From Lantana camara (Eukaryota > Streptophyta > Magnoliopsida > Lamiales > Verbenaceae): 64,000 bases of DNA. Below the pieces are notes generated by a model, which saw only the letters and a program-made list of their open reading frames with translations, made no database searches and was not told the origin of the DNA. Numbering within the stretch: position 1 is the stretch's first letter; the number at the start of each line of letters is the position of its first letter. A program made the position numbers and the translations under genes. The DNA is taken from positions 110,083,501-110,147,500 of the forward strand of contig CM074857.1 in NCBI GenBank assembly GCA_037501455.1, given 5' to 3'. Shown piece by piece: positions 24,670-38,400 of the stretch.

Positions 24670-25086
24670 TTCAACAATATCTTTCTGTAAACTCTTGGAC
24701 AAATACACCCCATGTCAACTCTTCGTTCGTTGCCTCCAGTCGAGAGATAACCCTTAACCACCATTGTCTAGCTTGTCCTTGGAGAAGAAAAGTAGTAAGG
24801 CGTGCCATATTTTGGGGATTGCACGGCGATACCTCGAATATGATTTCCATTTCTGAAAGCCACTCCTCGTCCCCGATATAATCACCCCCTTAGAATTGGG
24901 GAGGATTGAAAGTCCTAAACTCCTGGTAAAGGTTTCCATCGGATCCATAGGTTGAGCTGTAGTTGAAGGTTGTCCTTAATTCGGTTGGAAGTGTTGGAAC
25001 ATCGCAGTCATAAACTTCTCGGCGTTGAATGATGGATGAGGATGTCGGTGAGTAGGTTGACCGTAGTTTTGAGGATGTGGTGGCAT
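24670..25086 (-). pseudogene. Ty3/gypsy gag remnant
   Basis: From an ATG at 25086 the minus strand reads a short, Pro/His-rich N-terminus, a stop at 24978-24976, then after a frameshift the gag-domain pattern around EEWLSEMEIIFEV and QGQARQWW, ending near FVQEFTERY at about 24670. The pattern fits the Retrotrans_gag domain of Ty3/gypsy elements. All of protease, RT and integrase is missing. It lies just downstream of the LTR and primer-binding site at 25332-30473, so it is the start of that element's internal region. Confidence 0.7.
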
Positions 25087-25331
25087 CCTGAAAAACTCGA
25101 CTAATACAAGATAGATATATGCATGTCGGTTACTAAGTGAGTATGTCACATAATTAAACCAAACAAAGGCAATCAAGAAATGCAATACAATACCGAATAT
25201 AAAGTCAACAAGTTGATAGAAATCAAACACGTAGCTTAGAATATCACATTGCAATGTACACATAATTAAATTGTCCTATGTCGTTTGACCTAGACAGGCA
25301 CAACTCGACAATGAACTCTGGTTTTACAACC

Positions 25332-25349
25332 TAGAGCTCTGATACCACT
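25332..25349 (-). promoter_or_regulatory. Primer-binding site beside the 5.1-kb LTR
   Basis: On the minus strand AGTGGTATCAGAGCTCTAG follows the LTR terminus after about 6 bp. TGGTATCAGAGC is the tRNA-Met-type site. It shows that the LTR at 25356-30473 is a 5' LTR read on the minus strand. Confidence 0.8.
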
Positions 25350-25355
25350 TTAGGA

Positions 25356-28300
25356 TGTAGCACCCCGCATGGTGGGTCACCACATCGCCGCATCAAAGCC
25401 CAATTCACATACAAAATAGAAAGTCCCTACATGAACCAAGCAGTGACGAACGGGAGACAGACACACACACACCTAAGCTAAGCGGAACATAGACCCTGAG
25501 TTCAAAATTAAAACATCAAAATGTAGGTGCGGAAGCGAAAGCATACAACCAAACATAAAATAAACAAGCAGCAGATGACGGGTTCCACTAGCATAGATAC
25601 CTAATCTCGAATAACAACGATAAACGTAAATCCAACGGGTTCAACTATCCCTGGAAGCCTGTCCCGAAAATTCATAACATAAAAATTAAAACATACATAC
25701 ATATATACACACTTATCCGAGTTACAAAATGTGAATGTAGAAAGACTTAAACTTAAACAAAAGACTTGACAAACTCCAAAGACTCGACTCACGCCGCCTA
25801 ACTCAACTCCAAAGCTGGAACCTACAAGCTAAAAACGTTGGGGAGGGAGAGGGTCTGTCACGCTGACTGAGTGAGGGGCTACCCACACGCACTACATATA
25901 TATAAGGTGAGCACAACACATTCAAATCATAATTGTTCATAAACCCGGGGTAGTTTTTGCACACAAAATCATTTTGCCCATGATAATACATATAGGAAGT
26001 TCTTAGAAGAACGGATCAAACCATAGCTTAATTTATACAAATCATATCGTATGTTTCACATCATAACTTACCAGTTCGTAACTTATTTTATCTTTACAAA
26101 ACATAATCATATTTTACCTTATTAACGAATCTATCCCCGTTTTACAAACCTCATCACAACATACATACGTATAGCATAGCAGGTACGAGCATCATAGTCC
26201 AACCTCCTTCTCATTTCATATCGTATCGTATCAAAATTAAAACATAAAATAAACATACGTATCATATCTTACCAACCTTCACAACTGCGATAGGAGGGTG
26301 TATACGCGCTAGGATAGGAGGGTGTATACGCCCTTGCCATCCTTATTTATATGTGTGGGTCGTGAGTGCATGAATCTCACGCCCGAGGATTCCATCCCCC
26401 AACCAAACCTCCTGGTGGGTTCCGGGTTGATCCTATATGGAGACTATGCCCAGGCCTATCCCGATGGCCCGCTGCCATCCCAGGTCGCCTGATGCAATAT
26501 AATCCAGGGGCCAACATACCAAATCATACCATATCAAAAAGTATCATATATATCGAATTATATCATAACCCGCTACATATCATATCGCATCATATCAAAT
26601 GTAACATATCTTACCAGTGATGCCCTGCCCGTTTGGCCGTATAGGTATGACGTCATGAGTGTGCTACTTGCGCATTTCAATTATTTAACTATGCAATTAT
26701 ATGTTCAATTTTCTTTATAAATGTTGATCATATGCTATATGTTCTATCTTTTGGACTTATGTTTGAATTATGAACGTTTTGCCCATTTTGACTCCGTTTC
26801 TTATCAGTTTGACTTCGAAAATGATTTTGAATTTCATGAATACATGATATGTATGAGATATATGAGTTATGAATGTGCTTATATTCTCGTTATACGTTTT
26901 TGGACTCGTTTGTTGAGGTCTTGGATCGTTTTTGTAAAAAGGGGACTTAAGGGCCCAAAAAACTTTTAGCGTACCTTGGGTTCCGGGTCCCATAACTTGA
27001 GCTCGGGAATTCGGATTCAAATTCTAACACCACCATTTGACTCATATCGACAATTCGGATCCAATGGAACAAGCCTCATAATTTTCTAAACCCATTTGGA
27101 CCTCCAAAAATTTACCAAACCTAGCCCCAATTGTATGACCCGTATTTGACCCGTTTTAGCTCCTTTTGACCCAGTTCTGGAATCCATTTCTTGCTAACAA
27201 AATACCCTACCCTCTCTCACCCCTCTCATTCAAACCACACCAAGAGATAAAGGAAAAAGTGAAGCCAAAAGAAAGAAAGAAAAGGAAGAAAGAGAATTAT
27301 TCATACCTTGAACCTTTGAGCTCATTTCTCCTCCATTCTTCATCCAATCCAAGAGGTAAGTATATTTTGGTGTTCTCCACATCTTGATGGTTCTTTTAAT
27401 CCATGATTCTTATATTTTCACCTTGGTTTGAGCATGTTATGAAGACATGTATGAATAGTGAGGGTTTGTGTGAATATGTTGAGTATGTGTTCATTCTTGC
27501 ATCTTTTGATGATCTAAGAGTTGTGGGATGTTCCTTTGTGCTTATTTAACTCGTTTATGAGCTTGGATTACTTGGTAGTTGAGTATTTAATGAATCACCA
27601 TTAATGAACTTTACATTTCTTGAATTTTAAGATGGATATAAAATGAACTCTAAGCTTTCATGTTGTTGCTCCTGCGTTTAGCTGCTATTATGGCCTAATT
27701 TATGCTTGCCTCTTGCATGATTTGTTGTTGGTTTGATGCCCCTTCTTACCTTCACCGGTCTGCCCTATTTTTGGATCATTTTTTATCTACTGGACAGGGG
27801 TCGCAGCCGTAACCGCATTGTGAACAACTCGATCGTGGCCATGACGCTTATGCAGAAATACTAATGATGTAGCATCGTGGTTGCAATGATTCATGGCACG
27901 GTCATGACATGCATGTAGGGGAGGCTACTGACTTTACGTCGCGCCCATGACGCTTTGCGTCACGGCCACGATGCGAAGTCAGAAAGTTTTTGATCTTACG
28001 TCGTGCCCGCGACGGATGTTATCACGGCCGCGACGTTGCTTGGCACTTTGTGTGATCTTTTCTTGCTTTGTTTGAGTTTTGTTTGATCTTTCCCACCTTG
28101 TTTATAACTCGTATGCATTATTAACTCGTAATATTATATGTTATGCTCCTTGCTTTGGATTTATAATGTGATTTCGGTGCTCATATGCGAACTATGATCT
28201 TATATGACCTAAGTGCCATATTATTTCATTTCATTCGCATTCATATGCATTGTCGAGCATCTAATTGGTTCATGTTGAGTCTAAAAGTGTCTTTTGTTGT

Positions 28301-30473
28301 TGTTTAGCTCAAAGGAGCAACCCGTTGGTGACGAGGTGGTTCCGTAGGCGTTTCTTGTTACTTCTTTTGACTACACTGCTTTGTAAAGGTGAGGTTTTCT
28401 TTCTTTTAGTTATTATGACCTACAACCCTACATGTTTTGAGCCAGCATGCGATTTATGTATAGTATACGATAGATATGTATGGATACGTACTTTGGGGCT
28501 TGTTCCATTTGTTATAAGACTTTGAAAATATTTTTATACGTATGTAAGATATATCTTCGTTTGTTTTGAAAAGCTTTGAATTGTGCATGCATTTGTGGCG
28601 AGTTTTGGCCTTGAAAGATAGACCACTTGAATATGAACTTGATCTTAATTTTCTTGGGCCCCGGGAATGTGGGTAAGGAGCATTCGGGATGGCCATGGGG
28701 TCGCCGGACAAACCTCCTGTGCACATTTCCATTTGAGATAATTCGCCCAACGTCGGGAGGTCGAGGGGAAGGTAGGCTTTCTTAAGCCGGCGGCGACCAC
28801 CATCGAAGGAGTGGGTAGGAGTAATTAGCCCCCAACATGGCTAAACACAAATGCAAGACTTAGATAAAAAATGAACCACATAGACGCACGACGTATGCTT
28901 ATAAATGTGAGAGATGCAATCACGTATGTAAAACCCATTTTCATACCAATTTCATACAATAAAAGACATCACATAACACATCATATCCATTCATAACCAT
29001 AAACACGCTAAGAAAGCGTTTATGTGATTCGTGTATGCAAATGAGTACAATTGAGATGGCCTACGGTAGCACTTAAGCATTCACATACACTTAACACTTA
29101 ATAACATACCATATAATTATATAACGTATCATAATGCATCAATTCATATTCATTTAGTTGCATAAAACAAGTTAGGATCAAGTTCGGGGAGGGAAAAAAG
29201 CACACGAAATAAACCATAGGACAAAACGTACGTATAAGCACAAATAGGGGGTCACGGGGGTGACCCTTCCCCTTTACACATTCAGCCAAGGGGGTGCCTG
29301 AACTCAGGGGCTCAGCCCCTAAAGAAGTCATGGGAGCTACTCCTTCTTAGTGTAGGGAAATCACGAAAGTGACTCAAGGCAGCGGCCAAGCCCCTATTTC
29401 AACACAATGCCACGGGAGTGAGGCCTTTTCTCTTGGCATCACTCATGGGAGTGAGTTGCAGCAGCAACCAAGCTTCAACAGTAGGAACAATAGCGGGACA
29501 GGGGAGGGAAAGGGCAAGGCACACAGCAAGCAAGCATAAGGCAACCATCAAGCAAAACTCAATTATAAACACACAAACACAACCTAAATCACAACCTTAA
29601 GCATTTAAGAGCAAAAGAAAAGCATGAAATGGCATAAAATGAAGGTCACCATGAACAAAGCTCCAAGGTACATTAATGGTGGATCATGCATTAGCCAACC
29701 AACAACCAAAATTCCAACAAATAAACAACAAGGGAGTTCAAGGGAACAACATATATCAATCTTAGAGCAAATAATTCAAGAATGAAGTCATGGGATCAAA
29801 TTTTCACATATGCATACTATTAATCATCTTCTCCAAGCTCAAGGAATCAAGAAAATAAACAACATTCAATCGGATAGAAACAAAGCTTAAGACGAGAGGA
29901 ATTCATAGCTTACCTCGAATCGTTGATCGGACGAGAGACGAAGACGGAACTTGTGCTCAAAGGTGTAAAGATGGTGAAAACCCTCTTTTTCTACTTTCTT
30001 CTCTTGTAGATCGTGTGAGCAAGAATGAGGGAGAGAATGGTTTGGTTTGAGATAAAAAAAACTAAGGAAAAATCGGTTCGGTTCGGTTCAAGAAGGGTCC
30101 GGTTCAATCGGTTTGAATTTTAAAACGGTAGGAGGTTTAAACGGCTTCAGAAAAATATAAGGCTTGTTTCGTTGGACCCGAATCGTCGAAACGAATTCAA
30201 TGGAAAAGTCAGAATTCAAATCCGAATTCCTGAGATCAAGTTATCTGAAAAACGGCTCAAAAACCCTAATTACGATTAAGTCCCTAAACTTCCGGAAATG
30301 GACATTTGAGTCCAATCACATTTTATTTAAATTCTAAAGTCACCAATAAGATGAAATTAAATACACTTTAACACATAAAGCATGTGACGTCACGTAATTC
30401 ACATAATTGCAATTACGCAATTAAACTCACCCGTGATGTCATACCTGGATTGTCGAAGAGACAGGGTGTCACA
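25356..30473 (-). repeat. 5' LTR of a truncated long-LTR Ty3/gypsy element, enlarged by an internal insertion
   Basis: Begins TGTAGCACCCCGC and ends GGGTGTCACA in the plus reading, and shares landmarks along its length with the solo LTR at 19428-22610. It is 5118 bp because about 2.2 kb (26618 to about 28830) is inserted relative to that LTR. Short frames here (for example 26366-26620) are not conserved. The gag remnant on its left shows element orientation. No 3' LTR partner of matching age was found in the window. Confidence 0.75.
26618..28830 (+). repeat. Opposite-orientation LTR fragment inside the 5.1-kb LTR
   Basis: This block reads like the reverse complement of the same LTR family. 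It opens TGATGCCCTGCCCG..GGTATGACGTCA, matching the reversed end of the host LTR, and near 28655-28735 it matches the reversed central landmark. Host LTR homology resumes at about 28840. A true terminus at the right side was not found, so it is a fragment or has a rearranged end. It contains a dense array of GC-rich dyad motifs at 27789-28040. Confidence 0.6.
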
Positions 30474-30734
30474 TTTATTTTACTGGATAAACGTAAATTT
30501 TTAGTGCAAACAACAATAATAAAACGTCACCAATTTTGAGGGTCAAACGTTACCACTTTGAATAAATGAAACAACTACTCAAGTCGATAAGCAATTGAAA
30601 AATGTTTACTTTAAAGAATAAAAACACGTTAAATATGACAGGACACAGCTAGGCAAAAAGATGATCGATATTAAATCATTTGTTTCCTCAAAAAATAATA
30701 AATACGTTGGAGTATTTGTAGCGGGACCCATTGT

Positions 30735-32150
30735 GGTTTGTAAAAAGTTCAAAAAAGACCTTGTAGTACAAAATATAATTTAAAAACTCCTAAGGTTTCA
30801 AAAACTGTGCACATAGAATCCTGAACCCATCAGTTGTATTGCACGCACCTATTTTGTGACTGGAATTCTATTTTTTATGCATAATTGAATGTGAAATGTC
30901 TTTTATACCCTTATACAAGACCTGAAATGAAGACTCCTCAAATAATGTTTTTTATGTTGCCCAGAAAACCCTGTGTTTTAAATAAGTTGTGCTAAAACAT
31001 CCACCATTTACAGCCCAACACCACCACTCCTATCGCCGAATTTGCACCACCACCACAACTCATCTTCCTTCTCTCCTTGTAATTCAACCACCATCGGCGC
31101 CGACACCCACCATCAATCCCGCCGCCTCCACAAACACACAATCACAATCACACGCAAACACACACGCACAGGCCTATCCTCTCCGTCTAATCTAGCAATG
31201 TCGCCGTCATCGGAGAAGGCGGGGCAGATTTGTCTCTCATGATTGGAGATTAGTTGAGGTGTGCATCGATCTGGTCGTTTGGTAGTGGTTTGGCGTAGAT
31301 CTAGTTTTCGGTGGTAGTGGCGGTGTGGATCTGGAGGGAGTGCAGTGGATCTGGGGCCGGGAGAGGTGCGGTGGTCGTTTTGGTAGTTGTGAAGGTGTAG
31401 ATCTGGTTTTCGGTGGTGGTGGGGGAAGGGGGGAGGGGATCTTGAGGGACTGCAGTGGATCTGGGGTTGGGAGAGGTGCGGCGACGATACCTTGGGTGGT
31501 GGTACGAGAATTGGCGGTGGTAGAGGATCTGGGGAGAGAAGCCCTAAAATGCAGGGGTGCTGGTGGTGATCAGCGGTAGCAACGGCGTCAGAGGGGCGAT
31601 AGAGCTGGGGAGTGGTGGAGTGATGAGGTGGGGTGTTGTTCAGCGGCAGGCTTGAGAGAGGAGGTTGGCGGCATAGTGGTGGTGTTGCCTCGCCTGCTGC
31701 TGTGTTTGGGGTTGGGAAGGGGATGATTAATTGTGATTGGGAAGGGGATGTTAATTATGTATAAATGTTTTATTTTTTTATTTTATAATCTTACGATAAA
31801 ATTTATATAATTTTGTGGATATACTTTCTTAAAAAAAATTATTTTTAAAGATCATGTAAATCATATCTTTTATAGCATTTGATCACGTAAATAAATTCTC
31901 TTTGAAAAATTTTATGTTTTAATTATTTCATTAAATTAAAAAATAAAAATAATGTAAAATAAAAATAAATGATAAAAAAAATGGGTAAAATATTATCTTA
32001 TTTGAAGAGGCAATTAAGGAGTTTCACCCTTCGCAACGAAACTGAGTGATGTTTGGGGGCGATGAAAAAAAATTTAAAACCATGAAGTTTTAACGTTTTA
32101 TGGATTATATTTCGAAGTCTAGGGTTTTCTGTGCCAAAACCACATGGCTT
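30735..32150. mobile_element. Probable Mutator-like nonautonomous element
   Basis: The ends are long, diverged inverted repeats: CCATTGTGGTTTGTAAAAAG on the left, and CCATGTGGTTTTGGCACAG when the right end is reversed. Both continue about 70 bp through an AAATATAAT phrase. Between them lies a C-rich then G-rich region (30990-31700) that looks like sequence of captured or UTR origin, with open frames that have no recognisable domain. I could not assign a TSD. Boundaries are approximate. Confidence 0.45.
31293..31490 (+). repeat. Imperfect tandem duplication of about 100 bp
   Basis: Two consecutive units contain GTAGATCT(A/G)GTTTTCGGTGG, then GTGCAGTGGATCTGGGG or CTGCAGTGGATCTGGGG, then GGGAGAGGTGCGG. 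It lies in the G-rich interior of the probable Mutator-like element. Confidence 0.65.
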
Positions 32151-32279
32151 TGAGTGCATATAGCTCCAAATACACTTCCAGGAAAAGGAATGACATGTAT
32201 AAAAAAAGAATTTGGCAGGAAAGAAAACATTAAAGTTCCACCCAAGCAACGCACTACCTTATATATTGTTACTTATCCA

Positions 32280-32429
32280 TTTCAGCTTGTTTGAGCAAAG
32301 ACACAGATTCACATTAAACAGACATCAAGAGTACATTCATCCAAACCATGTAGGTCTAGTAATGAGGGAAAAACCGATAGCAATAGCATAATCACAAATA
32401 ACAGCAAATACAATAAAGCATCAAGGAGT
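32280..32429 (-). other. Probable 3' UTR of the SRRM1-like gene
   Basis: Sequence directly after the stop codon of the splicing-protein gene, T-rich on the minus strand. No perfect AATAAA is present. AATGTGAAT near 32310 is a possible weak poly(A) signal. The end is a guess. Confidence 0.4.
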
Positions 32430-35400
32430 TCAATTGGCAAAGCCCTTCTTGGCTCGAAGCGACTCAAGAGCCTTCTCACGAAGCTCTTTCTCAAGCCTTT
32501 TCTGATCAGAGTCCATCCCCTGAGTGGTGCTAGCTTGTAAATCTCGCCTTTGAATAATTCCAATTTCAGAATGAACTCGCTCAAGATCTGATGAAGAACT
32601 ACCTGCATCGCTGGACTTAAATTTTAGCTTCTCTGCATGCCGTCCATCCTTTCTACGGAACCTCTCCTCTCGCCGTCGACGCCGCTCCTCCCTTTTCAAC
32701 TTTTTCTCTTCTTTTCTCCTCCTTTTTGCCTCCTTCCTCTCCTCATACGAATCATAACTAGAACGATCGTATGATTCTACCTCTTGTCTATCCAACTTAT
32801 GCTTCATCTTTTCTTTGGATTTAACTTTATGCTCATAGGTTTCCTTGGAGGGCGAATTCAGTGAACCATTCCTATCATTCTGCTCTGACTTCATTGACGA
32901 CTTAGGCAATGCTCCCAGCTCTGGAGACCGATAACCACCTTTGCTATCATCAGCCCTAGCTATTTTCTTATCCTTAACACTAGTACTCTCAGCATTATAT
33001 GATTTCCTTCCTTCCAAGCTCAAAAAACTGGTCTTAGGAGTAGATGGCAGTTTTTCACCACATTCATCATGATCCCACATCTCAGGTTGCCCGTCACTGT
33101 CCATACATGTACACATAGAATGTAAAGCAAATTAGTTAAGTCACAGAATACCAATCAACCCAACAAGAATATTGTAGCAACAGAAACCTGTTTTGCAGTT
33201 GGGTGTTTCTAGACTTTTTCTCATGAGCAAGACCATGAACTTCAGCAGATCCATGTACATCTTTACGACACACAGGGGTTGGAGAAACTTTGCTTGAAGA
33301 TCTATATAAAATTGGAACATCCTAAACTCAGGAATCTACATTATTAAAGAAACAGGGTTCATAATGATAACAATTCACACAAAACCTTGTAGAGAACTTG
33401 TTATCATCATCTGCACTCGTTCCAGAACTATCATGACGAGGCTTATGCCCAGCAGCTTTCCGCGCAGTGTTTGGGCTCACAGGAAGTGTCATATTTTCCC
33501 TCCTCTGGTAAGGACTGGCAGGAGGACTAGTAGACCTGCAAGAATGAACACTTTAACTTGCCAACAGGTACCTTACATCAATTCATGGAAAGACCAAAGA
33601 TTACATTTAGAGATTACATTTAGACACACGTTCAAACCTTTGTTCTTCAATATCACTTCTGCCCTTAGAATCAAATGGGTATTTTCGCATGGAAGGTGTG
33701 GCTAACTCTTTCCTCAGTAAATTACTTCGATCCAGCATGTCCCTCTGTGGTGACCTCAGAGTATCGACAGGCCTGCTTTCACCAAATCTTGTATTACGTT
33801 CCTCAGAAGGGAGTTCAGCCCTTCCATTGGGAGAAACACGACAAGCAGGAGAATATTTCTCATGTCTCCTGCAAAAGAAACAAGAGTAAAGCGGAGTTTC
33901 AAACCTTTACATTGTATACTTGCTTGTACTACAGACTTTGGCAACTCTAGAATTAGTTCAAGGGAAGCGAACACAAACGCATTTGGAACTCAGTATCTGG
34001 GATTTAAAAAAAGGAGCCATCTTTCCCAGACAATTACTACCAAGATATGTCTTATGTCATACCACACTCGTGTATTAATACCCAAAACCAGCCATTACAA
34101 CTGTTTCTTTAGTTGCGGCTATCACATTTTTACCTCTTTGTGGAAATAAATACACTGGTGGTGTCTGAATTACATAAAGGAAACAGGCAAAAGAGTTGAG
34201 TTGTACTACAATTTATGACCTATAGCCAAGAGTATAAGATGTATTCAGGTTCCTTTATGTTAAATTAACTACTTTTTAAGATTTTTATTCAGCTATAGCA
34301 TGGATGTGGTAAGGATGAAACAAATGCTCTCGCGAAAAATAGACTTTCAAATCCCAAATGAAGTTTTCACTAGAAGGATGCTACAATGTTATTAACTGGT
34401 ATTTACTTACCTACCTGAATTGGCTGACATAATTTTCTTAATGCCAAAAATACTGAGGCAATACGCTTCTTCATATAGGGGTCAATCCATGCAAAGTTTG
34501 CATGGGATGTGAGAGAACAGTATTTGGAAATATATTTCCAACTCTTTTAACTTGTCTTATTCTTATAGGGCCTCAGTTCTTTCTCATGAAAGATTGCAAT
34601 GAATTGGTAGGAAACAATTTATCATACCTTCATATATTTGTTACATCTCTATGCATCCCATAACAAAACTGACGCCCATTCCTTAATTAACTAGGCACAG
34701 GTAGAGGCTTTTTAAAGCATCTAAAATATGAATAACCAGATTTCATGCCAGCTATGATCTCATGCTTGTACCTGGCTCTTTCTCCAGGGGGTTGTATAAT
34801 TGATTTTGCTCCTTTCGGAGATGCTCTCCTGATTGGTGATAAAGAACTACGACCAATATGTGAGGCAGAACTTGATTCTCGAGGAGAAAATCTTTGATGA
34901 ACAGGGGTAATAGATCTTTTTCTAGCATGCATCGCGGACCTACGGCGAACTGGAGATATAGATCTCTGCCGTGGAGTTGAAGGAGAACGCCGGTATCGCC
35001 TTCTTGAAGGAGATGGTAATTCATGACGTGGCGATCGTGAGCAGCGCCGCACTGGAGATGGTAAACGACGACGTGATGGAGATGGTGATCTACGACGAAT
35101 TAAAGATGGAGATCTCCTTCCTTGCATAGGAGATGGGGTTCTATGTCGTAGAGGAGATGACGAACTGCCTCGTAAAGGTGTCTTAGACCTATAACTCACC
35201 GGTGATTTCCGTATTGGTGATCTTGACCTATGCCACACAGGAGATCGTGATCTGCGGCGTAAGGGAGATCGTGATCTGCGGCGTAAGGGAGACCGCGATC
35301 TGTGATGAAATGGAGAGCGAACCCTATATCTTGAAGGGGATGGAGATCTGCGTCGTGAACGAGAATAGGATGTCCTCCGCCTTGGTGAAGGAGTACCACG

Positions 35401-38400
35401 GATAATATTTCTCCGACGAGGTGTCAAAGACTGTTTTGGAGAAGGGCCACAGCGTCTTTCCAAAGAAATGGAGCGATTCCTTGATGGTGGTGCTTCTTGT
35501 ACGCTTCTTGACCTCTGTCTTTCACTGTGCAGCCAGATTCAAGGTTAATATAATTAAAAAAGTGACAACCCCTCTTATCATCACATAGGAAGCAACTCTG
35601 TATTGAAAATAAAAAAGAAAAACGAGACACCCTTCTTAATAAAAAATTAACCTACTTTGATTCACTTCTCGATTGGGAGGACTTCATAGGAGAAATTGAG
35701 CGCTTCCATCTGCTGAATGGAGAAAAGGTTATTAACTATATGCGCTGCTAAAAAAAAAAAAATCAGTAATGCATGCCATATGCAATATGATTTATCATGA
35801 TCAGCATGCATACCTTGGAGATGGTGAATGATGGAATGAATCTGGTGATAGCGAACCCCTGTGCAAATAGGATACATAGTAAGCCTACACTCTACAGAAT
35901 TCACAACAGCATGCCATATATTTCTAGGTTCAATCTTTTTCATCCTCAAAGTAAAGCAAATATGAATTAAGAAAAACTATCCGTTACTACAGCTACAAAT
36001 CAACTGCTAGTAACCTAGGGAACAGTTCCGCGTGTTGAAATTTCAGCCCAAATGACAATAATTTAACATGGCACTAGTGTGATAAGTTGAGACATCGTTT
36101 GGATTACACAAATTAGCAGAAAACAATTCTTAACTACCACAGGCTAAGCACTCGTTGCGGTTGTTTAAAGAGAAAACCATTTGTGCAAAATTCTTTTGAC
36201 AAAAGTGACATTAGAAAAAACATCACACCAAACTGACAAACCCTTACCCAGCTTCTCAAAAGTCATATATCACTAGCATTGATGTTTTCAATCAGAAAAT
36301 GATGTGGGGAATAGAAGGCTTTAGATTCACTTTATAGTAGTAACTAGTAAGGCGATCTTCATATTCCAAGTCACTCTTGGAAGGTAACTCATTTTTTAAA
36401 GAGGATTGTTGCTGGTTCCCAACTACCCGAGTGAGACTCGAACCTGTGATCTATCTGTTCATCACAAGTGCAAATGTTTACCACTAAGCTATCTGTTTGT
36501 GTCTCCTAGAAGGTAACTCATTTGAATGTAAGCATTACAATTTACAACCAAAATTTAGTTAATTTTCGTTGTGTGAAAAAGGTAGTAGACTTAAAACAAT
36601 CGAAGCAACAAATGAAAGATACAAAACAAGTCATAAAATATACAATATATTTATATCTTCGGCAGATTAAATTCTACGATTAGTATCTAGCCTGGCGACT
36701 AATATCTACCCCGGAGACATAGTTGTTAAAGGCGAGAGGCGAGGCGAGAGACCGAAAGGCGATAAAATAAATAAAAATTATTATAAAATTATATGTAATG
36801 CAAATATAGTGTAAAAACATATTTAAAATTATAATTGATAAATAAAACCTCTTTCTCTCCATAAATACTTGTATAAAAACTCAATTATAGCTAATAGCAT
36901 ATTAATTTATAATAGCATATCAGAGTTGATTTCTTGTTTTGAGAGAAATGACCGCCTCTTTGTTCTTGACATTTACCGCTAGAAAAGTAATCTAGGTTTT
37001 ACCTTCTTTTTGTCTTATATATTATAAATTTACCTTAGATAATGGGCCTATAGTTCTTTTCTAATGAACTAAAAAAGAGGCCCACTTGTAATCAGTCCAA
37101 AAAAGAACATTAAAAACCTAAGAAAAGCTCTGCGCACAAAAGGCGCGCCTGAAGCATAGGCGAGAGGCGATTCAGGCGACTCAAGGCGGCCGCCTCTCCG
37201 ACATTGCCTCGCCTGACCATGTGCAAGGCGAGAAGCCCTCGCCTCTAGCCCGAGGCGACCAAGGCGCTCGGCTTTAACAACTATGCCCGGAGAAACCTTA
37301 ATAGTGCTCAAAGACCTGAAAAGAAGCTATCAGACTCATTCTAGTGTAGCTTCAAGTTAAATTGGTATACTTTTCTGTGCATATACGAAGCATGATCTAT
37401 TTATATAACTAGGCTCACGATTGTGGGTTCTGATACAGAATTAGTGCTTCTCCGTGAAGCAGAACTCTTCCCCTACTCAAACCAATGACATAATTTGAAC
37501 CAAAACACATTGAGTGGCATAACAACAAATCTGGCCTCGCTTCTCTGAAAAATATTTTAGTGCTCCACTATTTTAAGCTCACTTGATTTCCAGCTTAAGG
37601 GCTACTGGCCATCGCACACTACAATCCAAGACCATCATTCACCTGACTCTAGACAAACATTACAGCACAGAGTTTTAGCAGTTTTGAGCAATATTTCCAA
37701 ATTAGAGAACGAACAACAGCAATGAGACTTAGTATGACAAAATGGAACCAGTACTCGTATTCCTAATGACCTGTTACCCACAAGATCAATAGTAGGAACT
37801 GTACATCGATAAAACTTCAGCCTACTGCCCACATATTGCACCCTACAGGATCTAATCATAAAACCAAGGCCATTATTCTAAATGTTCTAGGAACAGCATT
37901 TCAATTTCTTCCATAGTTGTTAAAGGCGAGCGCTTTGGTCGCCTCGGGCTAGAGGCGAGGGCTTCTCGCCTTGCACATGGTCAGGCGAGGCAATGTCAGA
38001 GAGGCGGCCGCCTTGAGTCGCCTGAATCGCCTCTCGCCTATGCTTCAGGCGCGCCTTTTGTGCGCAGAGCTTTTATTAGGTTTTTAATGTTCTTTTTTGG
38101 ACTAATTACAAGTGGGCCTCTTTTTTAGTTCATTAGAAAAGAACTATGGGTCCATTATCTAAGGTAAATTTATAATATATAAGACAAAAAGAAGGTAAAA
38201 CCTAGATTACTTTTCTAGCGGAAAATGTCAAGAACAAAGAGGCTGTCATTTCTCTCAAAACAAGAAATCAACTCTGATATGCTATTATAAATTAATATGC
38301 TATTAGCTATAATTGAGGTTTTATACAAGTATTTATGGAGAGAAAGAGGTTTTATTTATCAATTATAATTTAAAATATGTTTTTACACTATATTTGCATT

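Noticed and set aside
31042..31242. Short His/Ser-rich plus frames in the C-rich core
   Set aside because: Composition-driven frames overlapping each other, with no conserved motif.
34752..35024. 90-codon minus frame inside the SRRM1-like gene
   Set aside because: Shadow of the RS-repeat exon in another frame; the splicing-based frame explains the region.
36414..36505. Possible tRNA gene with box A and box B
   Set aside because: The 15-bp flanking duplication and lack of a full cloverleaf show a SINE rather than a functional tRNA gene.
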